A stretch of DNA of 64,000 nucleotides, from assembly GCF_000245015.1 (NCBI RefSeq), contig NZ_JH600070.1, positions 1,165,284 through 1,229,283 on the forward strand, read 5' to 3'. The notes below the pieces were generated by a model. That model did no database searches. It was not told the origin of the DNA and was given only the letters and a program-made list of their open reading frames with translations. A program made the position numbers and the translations under genes. The stretch comes from Beggiatoa alba B18LD (GTDB lineage: Bacteria; Pseudomonadota; Gammaproteobacteria; Beggiatoales; Beggiatoaceae). Positions 15,895 through 24,283 of the stretch are shown here, piece by piece (the first letter of the stretch is position 1; each line of letters opens with the position of its first letter).

Positions 15895-16214
15895 ATGAAT
15901 AACAGACTAAAAGCAATACACGAATTTAAGAGTATGACTCAAAAAGACTTTGCTGAGTTATTAGAATTAAATTTGCGCATGTTGCAAAACTATGAAAGCG
16001 CAGAAAGGGCTATACCTAGCGACGTAGTAACTAAGCTTTATACGAAAATGTCTGGTTTTTAACTGGTAAAGGTGAAATGTACGAAGATGGACAAGAGCCA
16101 AAGAAAACCCAAGCCATAGTCGAAATGATAGAAAGCCTCGACGATAGCCAAAAGCAAAAAATTTATACAGTTATTGAAGACGAAAAGCGATTTAACGAAA
16201 AGGTAAAAAGATGA
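15895..16214 (+). pseudogene. Frameshifted Cro/CI-type repressor of element 2
   Basis: From the ATG at 15895 the helix-turn-helix (MTQKDFAELLELNLRMLQNYE) is intact. At about 16050 the frame hits a TAA (ends 16062), but the +1 frame continues as LTGKGEMYEDGQEPKKTQAI and matches the C-terminal half of the repressor at 4541-4921. The shortened HTH protein may still be made; the full repressor is not. Its end overlaps the antitoxin start at 16211. Confidence 0.75.
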
Positions 16215-16459
16215 ATATTGAAATTGACGATGTGCTATTAGAGCAAGCCGTAAAATTCACAGGATTATCGATAAAACAGACGATAGAAGAGAGTTTGCAT
16301 TTACTCATTAATTCAGGCTTGCATCACTTTGAGGTAAACCCTGTATTAACTTTGCCCCAAAAAGAATGGAATGCACTACTGGATAAAATGGATATGCCAC
16401 CAGCTCCCAATGCAAAACTATTGGCGACAACAAAACGCTACAGGGATATCATAGGATGA
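16211..16459 (+). CDS. Antitoxin with VapB-like N-terminus and TacA-like C-terminus
   Basis: 82 residues. The N-terminus (MNIEIDDVLLEQAVKFTGLS...) is the VapB-type ribbon-helix-helix pattern. The C-terminus (PQKEWNALLDKMDMPPAPNA) resembles the toxin-binding tail of DUF1778/TacA antitoxins. The stop overlaps the toxin start (ATGA). Together with the acetyltransferase at 16456 it forms a TacAT-type module in the cargo slot of element 2. It would repress its own operon and neutralise the toxin (family knowledge). Confidence 0.8.
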   Translation: MNIEIDDVLLEQAVKFTGLSIKQTIEESLHLLINSGLHHFEVNPVLTLPQKEWNALLDKMDMPPAPNAKLLATTKRYRDIIG

Positions 16460-16962
16460 CTTGGATAATCAAAGCATTATCAAAAAAGCATCATAAAAAA
16501 GACTTTGATTGTCATGAACCTGCATTAACAGAATATTTACAAAAATATGCCCTTCAACATGCTAACCGTAACTTAAATAAAAGTTATGTTGCCTGTCATA
16601 TCGATACACCAGAACATATTGCTGGATTTTACAGCTTAAGCACAGGTTCTATTATGCCTGAGCAACTACCAAACACTGCAAAAGCAGGGATAAAACATGC
16701 AATCCCAATTGCTTACCTAACACGTTTAGCAGTGGATTATCGGGAACAAGGAAAAGACTTAGGCGCATTTTTGTTAATCAATGCGTTAGAACGATGTTTA
16801 AAAATATCGCAAGAGGTTGGATTATTTGGTGTCGTTGTAGATGCTAAAAACGATACAGCGAAATCATTTTATAGTCAGTACGGTTTTGAACCATTAAGCA
16901 GTAACGAATTAAGTTTGATTTTACTGACTAAAGATATTTCTTTTTTAGCAAGAAAAAACTGA
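16456..16962 (+). CDS. GNAT acetyltransferase toxin (TacT-like)
   Basis: 168 residues in the TacT/AtaT size range. Features are FDCHEPALTEYLQKYA at the start, the acetyl-CoA-binding region IAYLTRLAVDYREQGKDLGA, and FYSQYGFEPL with the conserved catalytic-type Tyr. Family members acetylate the amino group of aminoacyl-tRNAs and stop translation. Expressed downstream of, and coupled to, its antitoxin; ends before a convergent terminator. Confidence 0.88.
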   Translation: MTWIIKALSKKHHKKDFDCHEPALTEYLQKYALQHANRNLNKSYVACHIDTPEHIAGFYSLSTGSIMPEQLPNTAKAGIKHAIPIAYLTRLAVDYREQGKDLGAFLLINALERCLKISQEVGLFGVVVDAKNDTAKSFYSQYGFEPLSSNELSLILLTKDISFLARKN

Positions 16963-17057
16963 TAACTCTGCTTTAAATCTGTTTATTCCTGCAATAAATC
17001 CAGATATAGCTCATAAAAACAAGCTATATTAGCTACTAGAGACGGCTACATAAAAAA

Positions 17058-17113
17058 ATTAAAGGTTTTGTTCTAACATTAGTGTAAAACTAAAGTAAAA
17101 CAAAACCTTTAAT
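17058..17113. terminator. Convergent terminator between tacT-like and immA-like genes
   Basis: ATTAAAGGTTTTGTT (17058-17072) pairs perfectly with AACAAAACCTTTAAT (17099-17113). It serves the plus-strand toxin operon and the minus-strand gene that ends at 17119. Confidence 0.75.
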
Positions 17114-17118
17114 ATACC

Positions 17119-18318
17119 TTATAAAGAAGTTCGTACTATAGATAACTTTATTTTTTCTGGTTTTCTAATTAACAAATCTTCTTTAATGAATTTTGTCAAA
17201 AGTCCCACGTCTCTAATTTTCAGCTCTTCCGCAATTTCTTCCGCATAAATTGCTTTTTTTGTAGTCGCCAAAACATTAAAAGCCGCTTTTAACAATTCAG
17301 GAGACTCTTCATTTTCATTACGAAGCTCATCATCCCAATGTTCTTTAATTGCTTGCCCATTCGTTTTTAACGTTATAACTGCACTTTTAAACTGAGAATC
17401 ACTAAGCAAACCTAAATTATGGGCACGATAAAAAATCGCTAACTGACTTACTCGCCAGATTTTTTTAAAATCTTCAATTTTTTTCCAGTTCATTTTTGAG
17501 TCAAACTGTTGAACTCTCGGAAAAAAGCTAAGCATTATACTTCTAGGTAAAAGTAATGCGCCTGCAAAATAATTTGCTTGTCCTTCAGTAAGACTATCTC
17601 CTGTTTCGACACCTTGATGAAGGACTAAATGCCCTAACTCATGCGCAATATCAAAACGTTGTCTGCAAATATTATCTTTTGCATCATTGCGAACAATAAT
17701 AGGGCGTTTAGAATTGTAAAACGACAAAGCATCTAATTTATCTGAGTCTTCTGGAAATTTGATAACAGTAACGATAACACCAATATGTTCCGCTAACCTT
17801 GTCATATTACTAATGGGACCCATACCGATACCCCAAGTATCTCGACATTTATCAGCAATATTATCTATATCCGCATTACTAAGGTGACTTTGCCGAGTGT
17901 ATGATTTATCAAATAAATCATGAATTTGAACGTTTAAATCTGGGGATAATGCTGATAACTCAGGTATATTTACCTTTGGAAATCTCACCTTGCTATCTAA
18001 CAACATAACTAAACGATTAGTTAATACTCCACAGCTAGAAGCAAATTCTTTCAGATATTTTGGTGTGGTCGTCTTCTTACGAAAATGAATCTGTGTTTCT
18101 GTAAGCATTCCCTTTGATGGAGAGGTTAGAAAGTCTATAGTAACCCCCAAAACAGAGGCTAAGTCACTTAGTAAGGCATCAGTCGGTATAGCTCTTCCAT
18201 TTTCTATATTGCTTATGTATTGTTTTGTCTTACCAACCTTATTGGCAATATCCTCCAAGCTAAGCTCCTGAAGGCTACGTATTAATCGAAACTCAGTGCA
18301 ATTGAATTCGCCACTCAT
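17119..18318 (-). CDS. XRE-ImmA/IrrE-type regulator-peptidase
   Basis: 399 residues. N-terminal XRE helix-turn-helix (LSLEDIANKVGKTKQYISNI, about 15-60). A central ImmA/IrrE zinc peptidase has HELGH near residue 225 and the third-ligand region EGQANYFAGALLLP. A C-terminal helical extension carries a possible winged helix (KKAIYAEEIAEELKIRDVGL). Such proteins cleave partner repressors or act in stress and anti-phage circuits. It is the second gene after the 200-residue unknown at 18447, separated by a terminator. Confidence 0.85.
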   Translation of the reverse strand: MSGEFNCTEFRLIRSLQELSLEDIANKVGKTKQYISNIENGRAIPTDALLSDLASVLGVTIDFLTSPSKGMLTETQIHFRKKTTTPKYLKEFASSCGVLTNRLVMLLDSKVRFPKVNIPELSALSPDLNVQIHDLFDKSYTRQSHLSNADIDNIADKCRDTWGIGMGPISNMTRLAEHIGVIVTVIKFPEDSDKLDALSFYNSKRPIIVRNDAKDNICRQRFDIAHELGHLVLHQGVETGDSLTEGQANYFAGALLLPRSIMLSFFPRVQQFDSKMNWKKIEDFKKIWRVSQLAIFYRAHNLGLLSDSQFKSAVITLKTNGQAIKEHWDDELRNENEESPELLKAAFNVLATTKKAIYAEEIAEELKIRDVGLLTKFIKEDLLIRKPEKIKLSIVRTSL

Positions 18319-18379
18319 GTTATCACTCCTAATTCTTGCACCTTCCTCTTAAAAATCATAGAGGAACAATCGAGTAAAA

Positions 18380-18411
18380 AAGATTCCCTCTTTTTCATCA
18401 GAAGGAATCTT
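18380..18411 (-). terminator. Terminator between the 200-residue gene and the immA-like gene
   Basis: AAGATTCC (18380-18387) pairs with GGAATCTT (18404-18411). On the minus strand the stem is followed by TTTTAC. It suggests partial or full uncoupling of the two genes. Confidence 0.55.
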
Positions 18412-18446
18412 CTTTATCTAACCAAATAGTAAAAAGTTACATATAA

Positions 18447-19049
18447 CTATTTTCTAGAGGCAGAAATAATTTTCCCATCATCATCCATATTGTCATCCTT
18501 AAGTGTAACTCCATCAACCAGCGAAGGAAGTGAAACTGGAGCTGGTTCAGTATTCGAAACAGAGCAAAGTACACCATGGTTCTTAGGACGCCATTCATAA
18601 ATCTTTTGACTGTTAATATTACGACCAATAAAGTAAAAGCTTTGACCAAGCTCATAATTTTGATAATCAAAGATAAAATAACCTTGAACAATAATGTGTT
18701 CATCTATAGCAAATAGTTCTTTAGTGTAAAAATCTTTTTTCTTTTTAGAAAGAAAAGTTAATAATTTTTCTTCATTCACAAAGGAACGGCAAGGAATCCC
18801 CTCTAAGTGAATCATCTGATTAGACCCTTTGCCAGAGCACGATAAAAAACTATATTCCTTTTCTAACTTTAGAAACATATTAATAAGATATGCACTTATA
18901 TTCGTACCACGCATATAAGCTTTTGGATAAGCCGCTAATTCTTTAGATGCTAAGCAAGCAGATTGCAAACAATCATTTATCTCATATAACGAATCACAAA
19001 TAGATTGATACAGCTTATTCAATGAAGATTCTAATAACTCAGTATTCAT
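18447..19049 (-). CDS. Unknown protein paired with the XRE-ImmA gene
   Basis: 200 residues, soluble, no signal peptide, no recognised family. It has a helical N-terminus (about 1-70), a mixed region with seven or so cysteines overall, and an acidic tail. DNA here is much more AT-rich than the inovirus genes, consistent with recent acquisition as cargo. The neighbouring ImmA-type protease makes it a candidate substrate, sensor or effector (inference). Confidence 0.6.
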   Translation of the reverse strand: MNTELLESSLNKLYQSICDSLYEINDCLQSACLASKELAAYPKAYMRGTNISAYLINMFLKLEKEYSFLSCSGKGSNQMIHLEGIPCRSFVNEEKLLTFLSKKKKDFYTKELFAIDEHIIVQGYFIFDYQNYELGQSFYFIGRNINSQKIYEWRPKNHGVLCSVSNTEPAPVSLPSLVDGVTLKDDNMDDDGKIISASRK

Positions 19050-19114
19050 AGTTTATTAATACCTTTAAGTAAATTTAAAAAGAAATTTAACATGCACTAC
19101 CAATGACACTTCCT

Positions 19115-19142
19115 TATCCCTAGCTCGAACATGCTAGGGATA
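19115..19142. promoter_or_regulatory. Perfect inverted repeat upstream of the 200-residue gene
   Basis: TATCCCTAGC (19115-19124) and GCTAGGGATA (19133-19142) form a 10-bp perfect inverted repeat 66 bp before the start at 19049. Candidate operator of the XRE-ImmA protein. The rest of 19050-19333 is AT-rich with no gene seen. Confidence 0.45.
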
Positions 19143-19333
19143 CTATATGCAAAAATAAAAATTTGTCAACCAGCTATTTTTATATTATACATATAATTCA
19201 ATAGTAAATCGCATATAAATTATTTATAGACAATAAGTGTTTTTAAAAAAAATATACTTAAATAACTTGATAAAATGGAAATATCTAATAGCATTAATAT
19301 TATTAATATAACTTTTTAATCAAGGAGATTATT

Positions 19334-19567
19334 ATGTCTAAAAAGACAAGTAATAAACAGAAGCAGTTAATCATCAATACCATGAAGGATGATAATGCAT
19401 CTAAAATAGCTAAAGAACTTGCTGGATCGGCACTATCTCAATTTAATAGTAACAAGACAACCAGCTCAGAAGTGGCTGAAACTGCAGCAAAGGTACTTGC
19501 AAGTCCGAAGTATAGTCAGAACACTAAAAGCCTAGCTGGTACAGTGTTATCTCAGAAAAAACCCTAA
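19334..19567 (+). CDS. Small internally repeated protein
   Basis: 77 residues, Ser/Lys/Ala-rich, preceded by AAGGAG. Two related motifs occur: AKELAGSALSQF and TKSLAGTVLSQK. This suggests a duplicated helical unit. No family recognised. It is followed by its own terminator, so it is probably an expressed cargo gene. Confidence 0.6.
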   Translation: MSKKTSNKQKQLIINTMKDDNASKIAKELAGSALSQFNSNKTTSSEVAETAAKVLASPKYSQNTKSLAGTVLSQKKP

Positions 19568-19616
19568 TTAATTAAAACAGAAGGAATTAATAAGATATCT
19601 TTTTGTTTTGTAGGTT

Positions 19617-19658
19617 AAGGCTTTGTGCAGACTCCCGAAAAAGTTAAAACAAAGCCTT
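19617..19658 (+). terminator. Terminator after the 77-residue gene
   Basis: AAGGCTTTG (19617-19625) pairs with CAAAGCCTT (19650-19658), followed by ATTTAATTTTCT. Confidence 0.7.
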
Positions 19659-19694
19659 ATTTAATTTTCTCGTCTGTACTCCCTCCGCTGTTAA

Positions 19695-19934
19695 GTCCCA
19701 GCAGAGGCTTTAGAATACCGACTCGGCAACCGCAGTGCATTAGATTGGATAATAGACCAGTACCAAATCAGCACTGACAAGCGCAGTGATATTACCAACG
19801 ACCCGAACAGACTAGACGACGAACAATACATAATCCGTTTAGTGCAAAAAATCGTTACAGTGAGCCTAGAAACGGTTAAACGAGTGAAAACCCCAATCGA
19901 CATTCCCACTCTAAAAAGAGCAGTAGCTCATTAA
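19695..19934 (+). pseudogene. 3' fragment of a type ISP restriction-modification helicase/methylase
   Basis: An open stretch without start codon (in-frame TAA at 19692) encodes EYRLGNRSALDWIIDQYQIS, then TDKRSDITNDPNRLDD and YIIRLVQKIVTVSLETVK. These are characteristic of the extreme C-terminus of type ISP (single-chain helicase-methylase) enzymes. Only about 79 codons remain. It shows that a defence gene once occupied this cargo slot and was deleted, leaving the slot border at about 19932. Confidence 0.75.
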
Positions 19935-19945
19935 ATCGCTGAGGG

Positions 19946-20054
19946 GCTATATCAAGACAGCAAGATTTTTCTACCCCCTACCCTGATTCGTTCTGAAAGG
20001 TTAGTGACACAAGCGCGACCCGTATCAAGAAAAATCATGCTCTCTCGCTATAGC
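19946..20054 (+). other. Conserved long hairpin, copy 2
   Basis: Arms 19946-19972 and 20028-20054 pair at about 23 of 27 positions. The inner stem is CTGAT (19983-19987) with GTTAG (20000-20004). Homologous to 5417-5525; similarity starts abruptly at the end of the cargo genes in both copies. Confidence 0.6.
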
Positions 20055-20275
20055 TTGAACGTGTGCGTATGGCTGAAGGGAAAAGCAAGAAAAAGTCACC
20101 TATTACAGTGATAAAGACGGAAGATAAAATACTAAACCCCAAAAACCCATTTATAAAAATGTAAGGTCTTGAAAAACATTAATATAATTACATTTTTTCC
20201 TTGTGCCGCACCCTCTAAAGTGTTAAAATATAAGCGTTATCAAAGAGTAATAACTCTTTTTAGAGTGTTCATATC

Positions 20276-20401
20276 ATGTACGCCACCGCCAAGAAAAACG
20301 TTAGAATCCCTGTTGACCGTATCGACGAGGTTTTAGAGTACCTAAGCCTAGTTGCACCTGAACAAGACGAGGAAGTGTTAAATATAGTAACCGTACCATA
20401 A
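20276..20401 (+). pseudogene. Truncated copy of the element coiled-coil gene
   Basis: The promoter (TTGTGC, 17 bp, TAAAAT), start and first 36 codons match 5746-6201. Then the 73-bp palindromic element at 20385 replaces the rest and supplies a TAA. This marks the broken right end of element 2; its inovirus genes are gone. Confidence 0.8.
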
Positions 20402-20457
20402 AGTGATTTAAATCTAGGACTGCCAGTCCTTCGCATCGTTTTATAGTACGTTTATTA
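20385..20457. repeat. 73-bp palindromic (MITE-like) element, copy A
   Basis: Ends TAGTAA...TTATTA are near-inverted. The middle has the palindrome AGGACTGCCAGTCCT. A 73-bp copy in the opposite orientation is at 60077-60149, about 88% identical by eye. It interrupts the coiled-coil gene copy and abuts an IS982 remnant. Confidence 0.75.
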
Positions 20458-20459
20458 TA

Positions 20460-20680
20460 TATGGCGACAAGGGCTATATTTCTAAAGCATTAAAAGCCTC
20501 TTAGAAAACTCAAAGTAATGATGCTAAAAAATATTCCTTAATAGAAACCGTTATTAGTCAGCTTAAATCGTTCATTCAGATTGAACATACCCAGACATCG
20601 CAGTGTCTTAGGATTTATGCGCAATGTTATTGCGGAGCTTATTGCCTACGCTTGAAAGGTCAATAAGCCTTCTTTGATGT
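20460..20680 (+). pseudogene. IS982-family transposase remnant
   Basis: Translated pieces GDKGYISKALKAS, LIETVISQLKSFIQIEHTQT and, after a frameshift, RSVLGFMRNVIAELIAYA and KVNKPSL follow the order of the C-terminal third of IS982 transposases. Stops and frame changes show it is dead. The remaining gap 20681-20976 holds only the leader of the next gene. Confidence 0.7.
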
Positions 20681-20976
20681 CTTATCTTTATCCTAAACGG
20701 GTTGATAACTCAAGATTTTCAAGATGCTTTTCAACCATTTCTTATTTAAATTCTTTTTCTCAATACAGGGGTTAAAATAAACTTGTAGAACTGGGCTTAT
20801 AACAGGTTTTCTCAAGTTTTATTGGCAGATTCCCTTAATTTCCCCATAATTCAGGTAAACTGGAGAAATCAGCAACTGTATATAAAACCCTAAGAACATC
20901 GGCTTTATACAAAGCTCGGTTGCTAACCAATTAATATTAATAAATAAAGATAAAAATGAAGTGGAGTAGCCCAAGA

Positions 20977-21915
20977 ATGGCGAATTTAACACCATTACAT
21001 GTCGTTGCGGGCGTTGTGCGAAACGCGCAAGGCGATATTTTACTAGCGCGTCGTCATGTAACTAAAGAACAAGGGGATTTATGGGAGTTTCCAGGTGGAA
21101 AGCGTGAGCAGGGCGAAGAACCAGAACAAACGCTTGTGCGTGAATTTCAAGAAGAGGTCGATATCACTATTCAACGCGCTCGCCCCTTAATTCGTATTCG
21201 TCACACCTATACTTATCGTGAAGTTTTATTAGATGTGTGGTCAGTTGAACAATTCAGCGGGACAGCGTGGGGACGGGAAGGACAATCGGTCGAATGGTGT
21301 GCCCCGCATTTATTACGCCTGCGTACTTTTCCTGCCGCTAATTATCCCATTATTAACGCGGTGTTATTGCCCGCAATATACATTATTAGTACAGAACCAT
21401 TAAAGCAAAATGACCCGCAGTTTTTTTATCAGTTAGAAAAGCAAATCGATAACGGTTTGCAGTTATTGCAATTTCGCGCGGGGTCATTAAATGATTATGA
21501 GTATTGCGCCTGTGCGGAAAAAATCTTGACCTTGTGCGAGCCTACAAAAGTACAGGTGTTATTGCATCGCACACCGCAAATTGTATTGTCAGTCGGTGCG
21601 CATGGGGTGCATTTATCTCAAACCGCTTTATTGAATCTGAAAGAACGCCCGTTAAAAAAACCGTTGTGGGTGGCAAGTTCCTGTCATACCCTTGCCGATA
21701 TTCAACACGCGCAATCTATCGGCGTTGATTTCTTAACGTTAGGCGCAATTCGCGCTCCAGAACCAGAAAATTCCCTCGGCTGGTTTAATTTTTTCACTTG
21801 TACGGAGTCTGCCAAAATTCCCGTTTTTGCTGTCGGCGGCTTACAGTATGAAGATATGTCGTTTGCATGGGCACATGGTGGGCAAGGCATCGCAGGACGA
21901 CAACATTTATGGTAA
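20977..21915 (+). CDS. MutT (Nudix 8-oxo-dGTP diphosphatase) fused to a ThiE-like domain
   Basis: 312 residues from the ATG at 20977 (GGAG 10 nt upstream; an ATG 21 nt earlier is possible). The Nudix box is GGKREQGEEPEQTLVREFQE-EV in residues about 35-60. The C-terminal half (about 130-312) resembles thiamine-phosphate synthase, with LQFRAG, VGAHGVHLSQ and VAVGG-type phosphate loop (PVFAVGGLQ). This fusion is common in gammaproteobacteria. The first half removes oxidised dGTP; the ThiE part may be catalytic or degenerate. Confidence 0.88.
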   Translation: MANLTPLHVVAGVVRNAQGDILLARRHVTKEQGDLWEFPGGKREQGEEPEQTLVREFQEEVDITIQRARPLIRIRHTYTYREVLLDVWSVEQFSGTAWGREGQSVEWCAPHLLRLRTFPAANYPIINAVLLPAIYIISTEPLKQNDPQFFYQLEKQIDNGLQLLQFRAGSLNDYEYCACAEKILTLCEPTKVQVLLHRTPQIVLSVGAHGVHLSQTALLNLKERPLKKPLWVASSCHTLADIQHAQSIGVDFLTLGAIRAPEPENSLGWFNFFTCTESAKIPVFAVGGLQYEDMSFAWAHGGQGIAGRQHLW

Positions 21916-21946
21916 TTCTCAGATTTTAATGGCTTGTGGTGTCAGG

Positions 21947-22035
21947 TGTCGGATTTATCAGATTAGCAAGATTGGGTAGAATTCATGTTTGGGTGCTAAA
22001 TTGTCTTGTTAATCTTGTGAATCCTGAAAATGAGA
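21947..22035. repeat. Diverged palindromic intergenic repeat
   Basis: Left GTCGGATTTATCAGATTAGC and right AATCTTGTGAATCCTG...GAC are imperfect inverted repeats with the same flavour as the repeat family described from 27284 on, but too diverged to be certain. It is the only structure seen in the gap 21916-22248. Confidence 0.35.
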
Positions 22036-22248
22036 CAATTAAAATTTTTCTTTGAAAAATTATGATTATTTTGCTAAACACTTTAGCTATTTATAACGTA
22101 TCTATTTAAAATTCCTTTATTTTTCCGCGCTCAACTGTCTGCTATTTTCTCTCCATTTCACAAAATAGCATAGATTAACACCAATATCTTTTACTGGTTT
22201 AAAATACCTACTTCTTTTCTTGTCACTATCCATATACAGGAGGGTATT

Positions 22249-22764
22249 GTGTATAAGCTAGCACGTTATTTTTTACGTTGTTTGCCTGCTCTTATTTTGC
22301 CTGCATCCAGCATGGCAACGGATAACTGCGCATTTCAACAAATCCATGTGTATGAAACGCTTGAGTTTACAATTCAAGGGACAGGATGTGATACACATCA
22401 ATGGGAAATCCAAGTTAAGAATGAAGATAAGCCTTTTACGCAGTTAAAAGGCTCAAGTCCACGTTTGCAAAATGCATGGGTCACAGATATTGATGGTGAT
22501 GGTAATCCTGAAGTCATTTTGCAAATGCAAAATGCAGGAGAAAAGGCAGAAGGGAGCATTCGTTTATTGGAGTTAGTCGGAACGCATTTTAATCCTGAGC
22601 AAACTTTACCTGTCTTATCCGCAGAAGAACAAGCGCAATATCAAGGACATGATAATTTTACAGTAGAAGATGGACAAATTGTCCGCGATTTTTCCTTAGG
22701 CAAAGAAACAAAACAGATTTTTTATCAATTCGTCGATAAAAAATTAGTTGTGAAAGTACCATAA
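22249..22764 (+). CDS. Secreted protein with an Asp-rich loop (possible lysozyme-inhibitor-like)
   Basis: 171 residues from a GTG with AGGAGG 5 nt upstream. Signal peptide ends near SSMA. One motif, VTDIDGDGNPEVIL, occurs in FG-GAP-like and PliI-type periplasmic lysozyme inhibitor domains. Two cysteines near the N-terminus could bond. Exported to the periplasm; exact role unknown. Confidence 0.6.
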   Translation: MYKLARYFLRCLPALILPASSMATDNCAFQQIHVYETLEFTIQGTGCDTHQWEIQVKNEDKPFTQLKGSSPRLQNAWVTDIDGDGNPEVILQMQNAGEKAEGSIRLLELVGTHFNPEQTLPVLSAEEQAQYQGHDNFTVEDGQIVRDFSLGKETKQIFYQFVDKKLVVKVP

Positions 22765-22808
22765 CGGTATGGATTATCACGATACGCAGCGGGGTTACTC
22801 AGAGGCTT

Positions 22809-23408
22809 ATGTTAATAGAACTAAGTGGACTTTATAAAAATATGTTGATAGTTTTAGATTTTTTTAAAAAGGGGCTGGTTTTATGCTTATTATCGAGCGT
22901 TCTGGTTGCCTGTTCTAGTGTACCTGAACAAGTGGATGGTTCTGATGATAATAATTTAGCTGCAACGGCGTTAGATGCAGAAAGAGCTCGCACTGATGCA
23001 TTGAATAAAGCGATTTTAGACAGTGTTCGCTCTCAACAAGTTAGTAAAGGTTTATTAATTACGCTGAACGATAGTTTATTTGAAACAGGTAAGGCGGAGT
23101 TATTAACAGCATCCAGCGCAAGCATTGATAAAATTGCAAGTTTTCTTCACCAAAACCCAACCCGTAATATTTTAATTGAAGGTTACACCGACAGCACGGG
23201 CAGTCATGATTACAACTTAGGATTGTCACAACGCCGTGCGGATGCGGTGAAATATGCGTTTATTTCTCGTGGTGTTGCTTCTAAACGGATTATTGCAAAA
23301 GGTTATGGGGAAAAATCACCCATTGCAGATAATCAAACACTGGGCGGACGACAAAAAAATCGCCGTATTGAAATCACGGTATTAAATGAGGGATTAGCGG
23401 CACGCTAA
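22809..23408 (+). CDS. OmpA-family peptidoglycan-binding lipoprotein
   Basis: 199 residues (a start at 22842 is also possible). Lipobox LVAC near residue 35 follows a hydrophobic stretch. The OmpA C-terminal domain spans about 85-195, with NILIEGYTDSTGSHDYN and LSQRRADAVKYAF, then GGRQKNRRIEI, which binds diaminopimelate of peptidoglycan. It would anchor the outer membrane to the wall. Confidence 0.88.
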   Translation: MLIELSGLYKNMLIVLDFFKKGLVLCLLSSVLVACSSVPEQVDGSDDNNLAATALDAERARTDALNKAILDSVRSQQVSKGLLITLNDSLFETGKAELLTASSASIDKIASFLHQNPTRNILIEGYTDSTGSHDYNLGLSQRRADAVKYAFISRGVASKRIIAKGYGEKSPIADNQTLGGRQKNRRIEITVLNEGLAAR

Positions 23409-23415
23409 ATCAGCG

Positions 23416-23469
23416 GGTGCGAATTCAAGCAGTCACTTTAAGACTTAAAACGGATTCGCACCGTTTTTT
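23416..23469 (+). terminator. Terminator after the OmpA-family gene
   Basis: GGTGCGAAT (23416-23424) pairs with ATTCGCACC (23454-23462), followed by GTTTTTT. Confidence 0.8.
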
Positions 23470-23494
23470 ATGTTTACGCCCCCGCTTAATGGGC

Positions 23495-24283
23495 TTAACT
23501 CAACAGTAATTTAATAGACATCACTGCCAAAAAAGCAGCAAAGAAGATTTGTAAGGCTCGCATGGGGACAGTATGCGCAAGTTTTGCCCCTAACGGTGCG
23601 AATAACATGCTGATAATAGCAATAGTAATAAAAACAGGCAGATAAATATAGCCTAAACTCCATTCTGGCAAACCTTCTACGTGCCAACCTGTCCATATAA
23701 AGCCAATTGCGCCTGAAACCGCAATCGGAAAGCCACAAGCGGATGAGCTTGCCACGGCATTTCGAATGTTGACATTACACCAGACTAAAAATGGGACAGT
23801 CAGCGACCCGCCACCGATACCCACAAGGGCAGAGACAATGCCGATAATCCCCCCAACTAAACTGCTCCCCCCCCAACTGGGCAATTGATGTGATGGTGCA
23901 GGACGCGCACCAAACCCAATTTGAATCGAGACGAATAGTAAGAAAATGGCAAAAATTTTCTTTAAGGTATCGCTAGATAAGCCATCGGCAATCCACGCGC
24001 CAATTAATGCACCAATGATGATACTGGGGGTTAAACGTAAGACGATAGCCCAAATAACCGCCCCCCGTTTATGATGGGCGTAAATGGAAGATAGGGAAGT
24101 AATCACAATTGTGGCTAAGGAAGTGCCAACAGCAATGTGCATTAAATAGGCTTGTGGGAGTTCTGGATGTGAATGAAAAATCCAAAGCAGCCCTGGCACG
24201 ATAACCACGCCTCCACCTACGCCCAATAATCCTGCTAAAACCCCAGCAACTGCACCGAGTGCGAGCAAACTAACAATTTCCAA
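23495..24283 (-). CDS. TauE/SafE (TSUP) family anion exporter
   Basis: 262 residues, about eight membrane helices. The two family repeats are visible as LAGLLGVGGGVVIVPGLLWI near the start and SALVGIGGGSLTVPFLVW in the middle. The family moves sulfite, sulfonates or related anions, which would suit sulfur metabolism. Convergent with the preceding gene. Confidence 0.88.
   Translation of the reverse strand: MEIVSLLALGAVAGVLAGLLGVGGGVVIVPGLLWIFHSHPELPQAYLMHIAVGTSLATIVITSLSSIYAHHKRGAVIWAIVLRLTPSIIIGALIGAWIADGLSSDTLKKIFAIFLLFVSIQIGFGARPAPSHQLPSWGGSSLVGGIIGIVSALVGIGGGSLTVPFLVWCNVNIRNAVASSSACGFPIAVSGAIGFIWTGWHVEGLPEWSLGYIYLPVFITIAIISMLFAPLGAKLAHTVPMRALQIFFAAFLAVMSIKLLLS

Noticed and set aside
19691-19909. 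A minus-strand 72-codon frame
   Set aside because: It is antisense to the type ISP restriction-modification fragment, which has clear family signatures on the plus strand.
20820-20976. Possible thiamine riboswitch before the MutT-ThiE fusion
   Set aside because: No THI-box consensus was recognised; only a loose AGCAAC / GTTGCT pairing is present.
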